Notes: generated from the sequence alone by a model not told the origin. A stretch of 19,637 nucleotides of DNA from an uncultured bacterium (GCA_905214435.1 CAJMMA010000035.1:1-19637), one strand, 5' to 3'. Counted from the first letter of the stretch, positions 6,700 through 15,148 are shown. A program made the numbers and translations.

Positions 6700-6894
6700 G
6701 TGGGAGTTATCGGTTACGGTCTCGGTGTTATCGGCGCTGGTCTTGCTATCGGCCTGTCTGCTCTGGGTGCTACGGGTGCTATGGCCCGTCAGCCTGAGGT
6801 CCAGGGCCGCGTGTTCACCGTCTTCATTATGGGCTCCGCCTTCGGCGAGGCTCTGGCTCTGATCGGCTTCGTTGTCGCGCTGATCGTTAAATAG
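6700..6894 (+). CDS. atpE: F0F1 ATP synthase subunit c
   Basis: Short hairpin proteolipid of 64 residues, forming the rotor ring. Helix 1 (residues ~5-28) is glycine/alanine-rich, the polar loop is ARQPEVQGR (29-37), matching the family 'ARQPE' loop that contacts gamma and epsilon, and helix 2 carries the ion-binding carboxylate Glu50 in SAFGEALALIGFVVALI. Residues expected in sodium-binding rings (Gln in helix 1 and Ser/Thr after the glutamate) are absent: the residue after Glu50 is alanine. Proton coupling is therefore more likely. It is shorter than typical c subunits (about 70-85). The GTG start is set by the very strong ribosome binding site AAAGGAGG. Confidence 0.95.
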   Translation: MGVIGYGLGVIGAGLAIGLSALGATGAMARQPEVQGRVFTVFIMGSAFGEALALIGFVVALIVK

Positions 6895-6909
6895 CACGGA
6901 GCGTCAAGT

Positions 6910-7512
6910 ATGAATCTTTCATCCCAGAAGAGCGCGATCGCACTCTCCGCGTCCGCGGCCGCGCTGCTCATGCCGGTTTCCGCGTTCGCCGAGGACGGCG
7001 CTGCCGGTGCGGACATCCTCATCCCTAAGATGGCGGAGTTCATCCCGGCGCTTATCGCCTTCCTGATTATCTGGATCGTGCTGGCCAAGGTCGCCCTGCC
7101 GGGCATCATGAAAACCATGGAGGAGCGCGGCAAGAAGATCGAGGAGAGCCTCGACGAGGCCGAGAAGACCAAGCAGGAGGCTATCGCCAAGCGCGCTGAG
7201 TCCGACTCGATCGTCACCGACGCCCGTCGTCAGGCTGCCGACATCGTTCTCGAGGCCCGTAAGGACGCCGAGTCCGAGCGCGCCCGTATCATCGAGGCTG
7301 CTCACAAGGAGGCCGAGGAGATCATCGCCAAGGCCCATACGACCGTCGAGGACGAGCGCAAGTCCATTTACGCCGGTGCCGCGAGCTCCATCGCCGACCT
7401 GTCCGTTGCCGTCGCCACCAAGATCGTGGGCGAGGCACTCGAGGACGATGCCGAGCAGAAGAAGCTCATCGAGCGCTACATCCAGGAAGCAGGTAGCCTG
7501 AATGCCGACTAG
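6910..7512 (+). CDS. atpF: F0F1 ATP synthase subunit b, with signal-peptide-like N-terminus
   Basis: 200-residue peripheral stalk subunit anchoring F1 to the membrane. The single long membrane helix is residues ~44-64 (FIPALIAFLIIWIVLAKVAL), followed by PGIMKTMEERGKKIEESLDEAE and a long charged coiled coil to about residue 150, the normal b-subunit pattern. Upstream of the anchor are ~40 extra residues: a lysine-containing start, a hydrophobic Ala/Ser/Leu stretch and MPVSAFAED, which resembles a signal peptide with an A-x-A cleavage site after residue 27. Most b subunits begin with the anchor helix. ATG 6910 has GGAG (6898-6901) upstream, 15 bases after the atpE stop. The last 11 bases overlap atpH. 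Confidence 0.95.
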   Translation: MNLSSQKSAIALSASAAALLMPVSAFAEDGAAGADILIPKMAEFIPALIAFLIIWIVLAKVALPGIMKTMEERGKKIEESLDEAEKTKQEAIAKRAESDSIVTDARRQAADIVLEARKDAESERARIIEAAHKEAEEIIAKAHTTVEDERKSIYAGAASSIADLSVAVATKIVGEALEDDAEQKKLIERYIQEAGSLNAD

Positions 7513-7978
7513 CCGCTATCAGGACAAGGTGCTCGAGACCTACGCGCGCTCCCTTCTGGAAGCCGCTAAGGCCGAGAACCATGTGTTCGAGGACCTCGAG
7601 ATGATCGAGCGCTTGGCTTCTGCCAGCCCCGAGATCATCGCCGTGCTCGACACCATGTCCAAGCGCGACCAGCTCGACCTTCTTCCCAAGGTGGCAGCTG
7701 CCTTTAAGTATGTTGCCGAGGAAGACGAGGATGTAGTGGGCGTGACCGTCACCACGGCGATCCCGCTCGACGACGAGCTGCGTCAAACCATCACTAAGAA
7801 ATGCGAGCAGGACTTCGGCCGCAAGGTATTCCTTATCGAGCAGGTTGACCCGTCTATCGTGGGCGGCCTGGTGCTCGAGGCCCGCGGCGAGCGTCGTGAC
7901 ATTTCCGTCAAGACGCAGCTGCGCATCGCGCAGGAGACCCTCGCAAACTCTGCTAATTCGTACGGAGGTGAAGCCTAA
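7502..7978 (+). CDS. atpH: F0F1 ATP synthase subunit delta
   Basis: 158-residue delta subunit (OSCP type) linking the b stalk to the top of the alpha3beta3 head. It has the family pattern YARSLLEAA near the start, a helical N-domain, and the C-terminal signature VDPSIVGGLVLEARGERRDISVK. Slightly shorter than the usual ~175-180 residues. It overlaps the end of atpF by 11 bases in another frame and its stop overlaps the atpA ATG by one base, indicating translational coupling. Confidence 0.93.
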   Translation: MPTSRYQDKVLETYARSLLEAAKAENHVFEDLEMIERLASASPEIIAVLDTMSKRDQLDLLPKVAAAFKYVAEEDEDVVGVTVTTAIPLDDELRQTITKKCEQDFGRKVFLIEQVDPSIVGGLVLEARGERRDISVKTQLRIAQETLANSANSYGGEA

Positions 7979-9576
7979 TGTCCGAAACCCTCAATGCCCA
8001 GGATATCGCCAAGAAACTGCAGGAGCAGCTCACGAGCCTCTCCGCGACGGTCGATACGCATGAGGTTTCAACGGTCGACGAGGTAGGCGACGGCATCGCG
8101 CGCGTCTCCGGCCTCAAGAGCGCCATGGCAGGCGAGCTTCTGGAGTTCAAGAGCTCCGATACCGGTGAGACCGTCTTCGGCCTTGCCCAGAACCTTGACC
8201 GTGACGAGGTCGGCGCCGTTCTGTTCGGTGCCGTCGACTCCATCAAGGAAGGCGACGAGTGCCGCACCACTGGCCGCATTATGGATATCCCCGTGAGCCG
8301 TGCCATGCTCGGCCGCGTCGTCAATCCGCTCGGCCAGCCCATCGACGGCCTGGGCGACATCGTCGCCACGCACCGTCGCCCCATCGAGTTCAAGGCTCCC
8401 GGCGTCATCGATCGTACCCCGGTGTGCGAGCCGGTTCAGACCGGTCTGCTCGCTATCGACTCCATGGTGCCTATTGGCCGCGGTCAGCGTGAGCTCATCA
8501 TCGGCGACCGTAAGACCGGTAAGACCGCCATCGCCATCGACGCTATCCTCAACCAGCGCGGCAAGGGCATGGTCTGCATCTATGTCGCCATCGGCCAGAA
8601 GGCCTCCACGGTTGCCAACATCCGCGAGACCCTCGCTCAGCACGGTGCGCTCGACTACACCATCATCGTTTCGGCCACCGCTGCCGATTCCGCCCCTATG
8701 CAGTACATCGCGCCTATGGCCGGTGCCGCTATCGGCGAGTTCTTCATGTACAACGGCGAGGACGGCAAGCCCGCCAGCGAGACCAACCCCGGCGGCCACG
8801 TGCTCGTCATCTACGACGACCTGTCCAAGCAGGCTGTGGCCTACCGTCAGATGTCGCTGACGCTGCATCGTCCGCCCGGACGCGAGGCCTATCCTGGCGA
8901 CATCTTCTACCTGCACTCTCGTCTGCTCGAGCGTGCCGTCAAGATGTCCAAGAAGAACGGTTACGGCTCCATGACGGCACTGCCGATCATCGAGACCCAG
9001 GACGGCGACGTCTCGGCCTACATTCCGACCAACGTCATTTCCATTACCGATGGTCAGATCTACCTGCAGTCCGAGCTCTTCTTCCAGGGTCAGCGCCCGG
9101 CAGTCGACGTGGGCATCTCCGTGTCCCGCGTCGGTGGCGACGCTCAGACCAAGGCTATGAAGCAGGTTGCCGGCAACCTTCGCCTGGACCTCGCTTCGTA
9201 CCAGGAGCTCGCTGGCTTTACGCAGTTCGGCTCCGACCTCGACGAGGCTACTCAGAAGCAGCTGACCCATGGTGCTCGCATGACCGAGCTCCTGAAGCAG
9301 CCGCGTTACAAGCCGTTTGAGGTTGGCGAGCAGATCGTTACGCTGTTCGCTGGCAACGAGGGCTTCCTGGATGACCTGGAGATCGCCGACGTGCTGCCCT
9401 TCCGTGCCGAGCTCATCGAGTACATGGACAATGGCTTTGGTTCGCTGCTCGACAAGGTTCGCGCCAAGAAGATCGATGATGACACCAAGGCCGAGCTCCT
9501 GCGCGTCATCGGCGACTTTAAGCAGCAGTTCATGGCAAAGCACCATGCCGATACGACTGGATCAGAGGAGAACTAA
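7978..9576 (+). CDS. atpA: F0F1 ATP synthase subunit alpha
   Basis: 532-residue non-catalytic nucleotide-binding subunit of F1. The P-loop GDRKTGKT is at residues 176-183, followed by CIYVAIGQKASTVANI, VIYDDLSKQAVAYRQMSL, RPPGREAYPGD and PTNVISITDGQIYL, all standard alpha blocks. The short coiled start (SETLNAQDIAKKLQEQL) is the usual delta-binding N-terminus. A small insertion, about residues 261-271 (rich in Gly, Glu, Asn and Pro), lies before HVLVIYDDL, where most alphas have only a few residues. The ATG overlaps the atpH stop (TAATG), and GGAGG stands just upstream in atpH. Confidence 0.97.
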   Translation: MSETLNAQDIAKKLQEQLTSLSATVDTHEVSTVDEVGDGIARVSGLKSAMAGELLEFKSSDTGETVFGLAQNLDRDEVGAVLFGAVDSIKEGDECRTTGRIMDIPVSRAMLGRVVNPLGQPIDGLGDIVATHRRPIEFKAPGVIDRTPVCEPVQTGLLAIDSMVPIGRGQRELIIGDRKTGKTAIAIDAILNQRGKGMVCIYVAIGQKASTVANIRETLAQHGALDYTIIVSATAADSAPMQYIAPMAGAAIGEFFMYNGEDGKPASETNPGGHVLVIYDDLSKQAVAYRQMSLTLHRPPGREAYPGDIFYLHSRLLERAVKMSKKNGYGSMTALPIIETQDGDVSAYIPTNVISITDGQIYLQSELFFQGQRPAVDVGISVSRVGGDAQTKAMKQVAGNLRLDLASYQELAGFTQFGSDLDEATQKQLTHGARMTELLKQPRYKPFEVGEQIVTLFAGNEGFLDDLEIADVLPFRAELIEYMDNGFGSLLDKVRAKKIDDDTKAELLRVIGDFKQQFMAKHHADTTGSEEN

Positions 9577-9581
9577 GCCCC

Positions 9582-10490
9582 ATGGCCAACCTTCGCGACA
9601 TTAAGAAGCGAATCTCCTCGGTTACCACGACCAAGCAGATCACGCGCACGATGGAGATGGTCTCTACGGCCAAGATCCGTCGTGCCCTCGATCGCTCCAA
9701 GCAGGCCGAGCCCTATAAGGAGGCGCTGACCGACGTCATGTTGACGGTCGCCGGCGACGCCTCCTGTTCGGGCACCGATCCCATGCTGCAGAAGCATGAG
9801 AGCGTTAAGCGTGGCCTGATTGTCGTCATTGCTTCTGACCGCGGCCTTGCCGGCGGTTTCAATACGACGGTGGAGCGCACGGCCGAAAAGCTCGCCGCTT
9901 CTTGGGCGAACGACGGCATCGAGTGCGAGATCATCGCGTGTGGGCGCAAACCGGCCACGTATTTCCGTGACCGCGCAAACGTCGTCATGCACTTTGAGGG
10001 CAACTCCTCTGAGCCCGATTTCAATCAGGCCCGCATGATCTCCTCTCATATCTGCGATGCGTATCGTGCCGGTGAGCTTGACCGTGTCGAGCTTGTCTAC
10101 CACCACGCCAAGAACCGCGTGGATCAGGAGCTTCGCGTCGAGCATCTGTTGCCGCTCGATCCCGAGATGATCGCTATGGCCCACGGTCCGCGTAAGAACG
10201 AGACCGACGCCCCTAAGCGCATCTCGTCCACGTTCGAGTTCGTGCCCTCTCCCGAGCATGTTCTCGGCAAGCTTGTGCCGTCTTATATCCTGACGGTCAT
10301 CTACCAGGCCCTGATCGATTCGGCGGCTGCCGAGCAGGGTGCACGCCGCAAGGCCATGCACTCCGCGACGGAAAACGCCACCGCGATCATCTCGACCCTT
10401 ACCCGCACGTATAGTCGCGTGCGCCAGGCTTCGATCACGACCGAGATTAACGAAATCGTCGGCGGAGCCTCAGCATTGGAGGAACAGTAA
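9582..10490 (+). CDS. atpG: F0F1 ATP synthase subunit gamma
   Basis: 302-residue central shaft subunit that couples c-ring rotation to catalysis. The N-terminal helix has the family signature RDIKKRISSVTTTKQITRTM then MVSTAKIRRA; the Rossmann-like middle has IVVIASDRGLAGGFNT; the C-terminal helix has ATENATAIISTLTRTYSRVRQASITTEINEIVGGA, the canonical ending. Length is slightly above the usual ~285. It starts 5 bases after the atpA stop with GAGGAG upstream, and its stop overlaps the atpD start. Confidence 0.97.
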   Translation: MANLRDIKKRISSVTTTKQITRTMEMVSTAKIRRALDRSKQAEPYKEALTDVMLTVAGDASCSGTDPMLQKHESVKRGLIVVIASDRGLAGGFNTTVERTAEKLAASWANDGIECEIIACGRKPATYFRDRANVVMHFEGNSSEPDFNQARMISSHICDAYRAGELDRVELVYHHAKNRVDQELRVEHLLPLDPEMIAMAHGPRKNETDAPKRISSTFEFVPSPEHVLGKLVPSYILTVIYQALIDSAAAEQGARRKAMHSATENATAIISTLTRTYSRVRQASITTEINEIVGGASALEEQ

Positions 10491-11944
10491 TGGCTAATAA
10501 CACCGTAAAGCTTGCGGTCGAGGAAGCCACCAAGAAGACGACTGCCGGTGATGGTCGCATCGTGCGTATCATCGGCCCTGTCGTCGACGTCAAGTTTGAC
10601 GGCGCGGTGCCCCCGATCTACAACGCGCTCACGGTCGAGGCCGAGACCCCGATCGGTCATCTGAGCACGATCCTCGAGGTCGAGAGCCAGCTTCCGGGCG
10701 GCGTCGTCCGCACGGTCGCCATGTCCTCGACCGACGGCCTGCAGCGCGGCCTCATCGCTACCGATACCGGTGAGCCCATGAAGATGCCCGTTGGTCCCAA
10801 GACGCTCGGTCGCATTTGGAACGTCATGGGCAAGCCCGTCGACGGCAAGCCCATGCCCGAGGTGGAGGAGTTCTACCCCATCCACCATGCAGCGCCCCGC
10901 TTTGACGAGCTCACCACCAAGACCGAGATCTTCGAGACCGGCATCAAGGCCGTCGACCTGCTCGAGCCCTACATCCGTGGCGGCAAGACCGGCCTGTTCG
11001 GCGGCGCCGGCGTTGGCAAGACCGTTCTGATTCAGGAGCTCATCAACAACCTCGCCCAGGAGCACGGCGGCACCTCGGTGTTCACCGGCGTCGGCGAGCG
11101 TACCCGCGAGGGCACCGACCTTTATCTCGAGATGAGCGAGTCTGGCGTTATCGACAAGACCTGCTTGGTCTATGGTCAGATGAACGAGCCGCCCGGAGCG
11201 CGTCTGCGCATCGGTCTGGCCGGCCTTACCACCGCTGAGTACTTCCGCGATCGCGGCCAGGACGTTCTGCTGTTCATCGACAACATCTTCCGCTTCTCCC
11301 AGGCGGGTTCCGAGGTTTCCGCACTGCTGGGCCGTATGCCGTCCGCCGTTGGTTACCAGCCCACGCTGGCAACCGAGATGGGCGACCTCCAGGAGCGCAT
11401 TACCTCGACCAAGACGGGCTCCATTACCTCCGTCCAGGCTGTCTACGTCCCCGCAGACGACCTGACCGACCCGGCGCCTGCCACGACGTTTACTCACCTC
11501 GATGCCACCACGGTTCTTTCGCGTAGCATTTCGTCGCTCGGCCTGTTCCCGGCTATCGACCCGCTTGCGTCTTCCTCCGACGCTCTCGATCCCTCGATCG
11601 TTGGCGAGGAGCACTACCGTGTCGCCGTCAAGGTCCAGGAGCTCCTGCAGGAGTACTCCGACCTTCAGGACATCATCGCCATTCTGGGTATGGACGAGCT
11701 GTCCGAGGAGCAGCGCCTTACGGTCAACCGTGCCCGTAAGATTCAGCAGTTCCTCTCGCAGTCCTTCCACGTCGCCGAGAAGTTCACCGGCAACCCCGGT
11801 GTCTACGTCCGCGTCGAGGATACCGTCCGCTCTTTCGCCGAGATTGTCGACGGCAAGGCCGATGACCTGCCCGAGCAGGCTTTCCGCTATGCTTCCACGA
11901 TTGAGGACGTGCGCGAGCGCGCCCGCAAGATGGGGGAGAAGTAG
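10490..11944 (+). CDS. atpD: F0F1 ATP synthase subunit beta (catalytic)
   Basis: 484-residue catalytic subunit that makes ATP from ADP and phosphate in the F1 head. The P-loop GGAGVGKT is at residues 171-178 with catalytic Lys177; the glutamate-bearing GVGERTREG, LLFIDNIFRFSQAGSEVSA (Walker B region) and VPADDLTDPAPAT are all standard. The regulatory MDELSEEQ loop, which contacts epsilon and gamma, is near residues 401-408. The N-terminus carries ~18 residues before the beta-barrel (GRIVRIIGPVVDVKF), slightly long. The ATG overlaps the atpG stop (TAATG), with GGAGG ahead of it. Confidence 0.98.
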   Translation: MANNTVKLAVEEATKKTTAGDGRIVRIIGPVVDVKFDGAVPPIYNALTVEAETPIGHLSTILEVESQLPGGVVRTVAMSSTDGLQRGLIATDTGEPMKMPVGPKTLGRIWNVMGKPVDGKPMPEVEEFYPIHHAAPRFDELTTKTEIFETGIKAVDLLEPYIRGGKTGLFGGAGVGKTVLIQELINNLAQEHGGTSVFTGVGERTREGTDLYLEMSESGVIDKTCLVYGQMNEPPGARLRIGLAGLTTAEYFRDRGQDVLLFIDNIFRFSQAGSEVSALLGRMPSAVGYQPTLATEMGDLQERITSTKTGSITSVQAVYVPADDLTDPAPATTFTHLDATTVLSRSISSLGLFPAIDPLASSSDALDPSIVGEEHYRVAVKVQELLQEYSDLQDIIAILGMDELSEEQRLTVNRARKIQQFLSQSFHVAEKFTGNPGVYVRVEDTVRSFAEIVDGKADDLPEQAFRYASTIEDVRERARKMGEK

Positions 11945-11947
11945 GTT

Positions 11948-12340
11948 ATGCGTATCCGCATCGTGTGCCCCGTGAGCTGCGCCTATGAGGGCGACGCTGC
12001 GTTTGTGTCGATTCCGTCCACGGATGGCGAGTTTGGCGTCCTGCCTGCTCACTCCAGCGAGATTTGCACGATCGACCGCGGCTACGTTCGCGTTTCCGAT
12101 AAGGCCATGGGCACTGTCGACCACACGTTTGCCGTGGCCGGCGGCTATGTCCAGGTTGCGGACGATGTCGTGACCGTTCTCGCCGAGCGCGCTTGCGATT
12201 TGGCGACCGTCGATGCCGACAAGCTTAAAGCTGATATTCAAGGTTTTGAAGAGAAGCTGGGTAATTTGTCGGAGGATGATGCACGCCGCGCCTACCTCTA
12301 TAATGAAATCGCATGGTGTAAGCTCAAGCTTGCCCAATAG
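11948..12340 (+). CDS. atpC: F0F1 ATP synthase subunit epsilon
   Basis: 130-residue epsilon subunit, the rotor-associated regulator that can inhibit ATP hydrolysis. The N-terminal beta-sandwich is recognisable by IPSTDGEFGVLPAHS (family 'P...GE.GILP.H') and FAVAGGYVQVADDVVTVLAE; the C-terminal helical pair follows (DADKLKADIQGFEEKL to AYLYNEIAWCKLKLAQ). ATG 11948 lies 3 bases after the atpD stop with GGGGGAG upstream. It is the last gene of the ATP synthase set; hairpins follow at 12355-12415. Confidence 0.95.
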   Translation: MRIRIVCPVSCAYEGDAAFVSIPSTDGEFGVLPAHSSEICTIDRGYVRVSDKAMGTVDHTFAVAGGYVQVADDVVTVLAERACDLATVDADKLKADIQGFEEKLGNLSEDDARRAYLYNEIAWCKLKLAQ

Positions 12341-12354
12341 TCAAACGATTTAGC

Positions 12355-12372
12355 GTTCGACCATTTGCGAAC
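12355..12372 (+). other. Small hairpin upstream of the murA terminator-like hairpin
   Basis: GTTCG (12355-12359) pairs with CGAAC (12368-12372) over an 8-base loop. It lies between the atpC stop and the larger hairpin at 12377-12415. Too weak to stand alone, but in tandem with that hairpin it could be part of a folded leader. Confidence 0.35.
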
Positions 12373-12376
12373 ACAT

Positions 12377-12415
12377 CATGCCCGGGATGGCCCAGCCACC
12401 CCGGGCATGCTTTTT
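12377..12415 (+). terminator. Rho-independent terminator or attenuator between atpC and murA
   Basis: A perfect 10-base stem, CATGCCCGGG (12377-12386) with CCCGGGCATG (12400-12409), has a 13-base loop that can extend with TGG/CCA. TTTTT follows at 12411-12415. This has the full form of an intrinsic terminator for the atp operon. The murA ribosome binding site begins at 12417, so any murA transcript must come through or from within this element; see the finding on attenuation. Confidence 0.8.
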
Positions 12416-12428
12416 GAAAGGGTAGACC

Positions 12429-13712
12429 TTGGATATTATCCGCGTTGAGGGTGGCCACGCCATTGGAGGCTCCGTGCCCGTCTCGGGCGCCAAGAACTCC
12501 GCGCTCAAACTCATGGCGGCAACGCTTCTGGCGCCGGGCAAGACGACGCTGCAGAACGTGCCCGATATTTCCGATGTCCACGTGATGGGCAAGGTGCTCA
12601 AGGGCATGGGCGCTACGATCGATGTTCTCGACGAGCACACGCTCGAGATTGATACCTCTCAGGTCGATTCATGGGAGGCCCCCTACGAGCTCGTTGCCAA
12701 GATGCGCGCTTCCACCGCCGTCATGGGGCCCCTGCTGGGCCGCTTCCATCGCGCCAAAATTGCCATGCCGGGCGGCTGCAACCTGGGTGCTCGTAAGATC
12801 GATATGCACATTCTTGGTCTTGAGGCCCTGGGCGTTGAGTTCGATACCGCCCACGGTTACATCAACGCTAATGCGCCCCAAGGTCTGCGCGGTACCACCG
12901 TCACGCTCGAGTTTGCCAGCGTCGGTGCGACCGAGAACCTCATCATGGCCTCTGTGCGCGCACAGGGCACCACGGTTATCGACAATGCCGCCCGCGAGCC
13001 CGAGATCGTCGATCTCGCTAACATGCTCAACGAGATGGGCGCCAAGATTGTTGGCGCCGGTACGCCCGTCGTGACTATCGAAGGCGTGGAAGAGCTCCAT
13101 CCCGTTACCCATCGCGTGGTGGGCGACCGCATCGAGGCCGGTACCTTTATCGTTGCCGGTGCGTTGATGGCCGACGATCGCGGTGTCGATGTCACGGGCT
13201 TTTGCCCCATTCACTTGGGCATGGTGCTCAAGAAGATGGAGCTTATGGGTATCGACTGCGAGCGCGTCGAGGATGGCGTCCATGTGAACCGTGCCGAGCG
13301 TATCAAGCCGGTCGACATCCAGACGCTTCCGTTCCCCGGTTTCCCGACCGACATGCAGGCGCAGATTATGGTGCTCTCCGCCCTTGCCGACGGCAGTTCT
13401 GTTATTACCGAAAACATCTTCGAGAATCGCTTTATGTTTGCCTCTGAGCTGGTGCGCATGGGTGCCGACATTCGTATCGAGAGCCATCATGCCATGATTC
13501 ATGGCGTCAAGGGCTTCTCGGGTGCACAGGTTACCTCGCCCGATCTGCGCGGCGGAGCGGCCCTCGTCGTAGCGGGCTTGATCGCCGACGGGACGACCGA
13601 GGTTTCGGCTATCCATCACATCAAGCGCGGCTACGAGCAGTTTGTCGAAAAGCTGCAGGCGCTCGGCGCGCATGTCGAGCATGCTACCGTCCCCGATCCC
13701 GTCATCTACTAA
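12429..13712 (+). CDS. murA: UDP-N-acetylglucosamine 1-carboxyvinyltransferase
   Basis: 427-residue cytoplasmic enzyme that transfers enolpyruvate from PEP to UDP-GlcNAc, the first committed step of peptidoglycan synthesis. Lys22-Asn23 in VSGAKNSALKLMAATLLA and the catalytic cysteine, residue 117, in MPGGCNLGARKIDMH are present. A cysteine here (rather than aspartate) predicts the normal fosfomycin-reactive form. The typical FPTDMQAQ and RGGAALVVAGL blocks follow, and length is standard. It starts with TTG at 12429, preceded by AAAGGG (12417-12422). The terminator-like hairpin ends two bases before that ribosome binding site. The LCP gene follows after 12 bases, so the two are probably one operon for wall synthesis. 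Confidence 0.96.
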   Translation: MDIIRVEGGHAIGGSVPVSGAKNSALKLMAATLLAPGKTTLQNVPDISDVHVMGKVLKGMGATIDVLDEHTLEIDTSQVDSWEAPYELVAKMRASTAVMGPLLGRFHRAKIAMPGGCNLGARKIDMHILGLEALGVEFDTAHGYINANAPQGLRGTTVTLEFASVGATENLIMASVRAQGTTVIDNAAREPEIVDLANMLNEMGAKIVGAGTPVVTIEGVEELHPVTHRVVGDRIEAGTFIVAGALMADDRGVDVTGFCPIHLGMVLKKMELMGIDCERVEDGVHVNRAERIKPVDIQTLPFPGFPTDMQAQIMVLSALADGSSVITENIFENRFMFASELVRMGADIRIESHHAMIHGVKGFSGAQVTSPDLRGGAALVVAGLIADGTTEVSAIHHIKRGYEQFVEKLQALGAHVEHATVPDPVIY

Positions 13713-13724
13713 TACAGGTTGCCT

Positions 13725-14960
13725 ATGTTTAATAAAAAGCCCCTCGCAGATACCACCACCCGAAGACCCTCAACTGGTGCGCAGGCCAAGATCTACAGTC
13801 GCGATAACGTGGCTCGCTATTCCGAGCGCGCTCGCCAACGTCGTCGTAGCCACACGATTCGTCACGTCGCGCTCATTGTCGTGCTTGGCGTGCTGTTGAG
13901 TGCCACTACCGCTGCCGGCCTGTGGTTTGCCACCATTATGGGCAAGCTCGGCGATTCTAATGTCATTACCGACAATCTGCGTCGGGTTCTGGTTGACACC
14001 GATGAGGCAAAGGATCCGTTCTACGTGCTGCTTCTTGGCACCGACGGCCGTCCGGGCGAGGATACGTATCGTGCCGACTCGATTATCCTGGCACGCATCG
14101 ACCCCACGCAAAAGCAGGCGACGCTCATTTCCGTTCCGCGCGACACCAAGGTCGAGTACAAGGGCGAGACCATGAAGATCAACGCCTGCCATACCGTTGG
14201 CGGCGCCGAGGCCATGGTCGAGGCGGTCAACGAGCTGTGCGGTGTTCAGATTTCCCACTATGCCGAGGTCAGCTTCGACGGTATGCAGGCGCTGATTGAT
14301 TCGGTTGGCGGTATCGACATTAACGCAACCGATGATGTTGACGACCCCGAGCACCTGGATATTAAGATTACCGCTGGCCAACAGCATATGGACGGTGCCA
14401 CCGCCCTTACCTATGCCCGCTGCCGCTACACCTATGCCGACGGCGATTACACGCGCATGCGCCACCAGCGTCAGGTGCTTGGCGCCCTTGCCAACCAGAT
14501 TCTCAATAACTTCGATGCCACGAAGATCTTTGGCCTGGTTAATTCGCTGTCCGATATGCTCGTAACCGATATGAGCGTTCAGGATATCGTGGCTACGGTC
14601 AATGCCATGCGCGGTATGGATGTCGACGGTATCTACTCGGCCAACCTGCCCTCGTACGCCGACGACAGCACCATGATCGACGGCGTGAGCTATGTCTTTG
14701 TCTACGAAGACGAGCTTAAGGAAATGATGGCCCGTGTCGACGCCGGCAAGGACCCCAAGGGCCCCAACACCATGGGTCTTTCCGACGGCTCCAGCTCCAC
14801 GATCGGTGACCTCAGCAACAACACGTCTGACGACTACGCAAACGGTACCGCAACCTCATCGGTCAGCTCTGACGATTCCGATGACTCAAGCGATTCGAGC
14901 GATTCGGACTACTACGAAGAGCCCACCGGCGACGGCAACGGCTACGAAGCCAACTACTAA
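13725..14960 (+). CDS. LytR-CpsA-Psr (LCP) family cell-wall glycopolymer ligase
   Basis: 411-residue membrane protein. LCP enzymes transfer lipid-linked glycopolymers (teichoic acid, capsule or similar) onto peptidoglycan outside the cell. Residues ~1-45 are basic and cytoplasmic, one membrane helix (ALIVVLGVLLSATTAAGLWF) spans about 48-67, and the LCP domain follows: VLLLGTDGRPGEDTYRADSI, TLISVPRDTKVEY, KINACHTVGG, VGGIDI, and CRYTYADGDYTRMRHQRQVL with the conserved arginines. The last ~60 residues are a Ser/Asp-rich low-complexity tail outside the cell. I chose ATG 13725 over TTG 13719 because ACAGG (13714-13718) is correctly spaced only for the ATG. It lies 12 bases after murA. The acceptor polymer cannot be read from the sequence. 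Confidence 0.92.
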   Translation: MFNKKPLADTTTRRPSTGAQAKIYSRDNVARYSERARQRRRSHTIRHVALIVVLGVLLSATTAAGLWFATIMGKLGDSNVITDNLRRVLVDTDEAKDPFYVLLLGTDGRPGEDTYRADSIILARIDPTQKQATLISVPRDTKVEYKGETMKINACHTVGGAEAMVEAVNELCGVQISHYAEVSFDGMQALIDSVGGIDINATDDVDDPEHLDIKITAGQQHMDGATALTYARCRYTYADGDYTRMRHQRQVLGALANQILNNFDATKIFGLVNSLSDMLVTDMSVQDIVATVNAMRGMDVDGIYSANLPSYADDSTMIDGVSYVFVYEDELKEMMARVDAGKDPKGPNTMGLSDGSSSTIGDLSNNTSDDYANGTATSSVSSDDSDDSSDSSDSDYYEEPTGDGNGYEANY

Positions 14961-14988
14961 GTTACGGCGTTTTACCAAACGCCGTAAC
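14961..14988. other. Perfect 12-base hairpin abutting the LCP stop codon
   Basis: GTTACGGCGTTT (14961-14972), loop TACC, AAACGCCGTAAC (14977-14988). It begins at the first base after the stop codon but has no T-run on either side, so it is not a classical intrinsic terminator. It could protect the mRNA 3' end or act before the terminator 43 bases further on. Confidence 0.6.
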
Positions 14989-15030
14989 GGCTCGACGCTG
15001 CGCGCCGCCCAAGGCGACAATTTGTCATTC

Positions 15031-15072
15031 AAAAGGCAGGGCATGACCAGAAGGTCAATGCCCTGCCTTTTT
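15031..15072 (+). terminator. Strong rho-independent terminator of the murA-LCP unit
   Basis: AAAAGGCAGGGCAT (15031-15044) pairs with ATGCCCTGCCTTTT (15058-15071). The inner GACC/GGTC continues the stem over one unpaired A to an AGAA loop, followed by TTTTT. The A-run on the 5' side means it could also work on the - strand as a backup for pepT. Confidence 0.92.
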
Positions 15073-15148
15073 CATGCCAACTTGTTCGCCTTGGACGTCG
15101 CTCGCTGACGTTGGCTCAACCTGCGATGTTGACTACTCCCCTTGTATC

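Noticed and set aside
10301..12337. 678-codon open frame on the - strand opposite atpG-atpD-atpC
   Set aside because: It covers three unmistakable ATP synthase genes. Long antisense frames arise from codon bias here; the translation has no recognisable domain.
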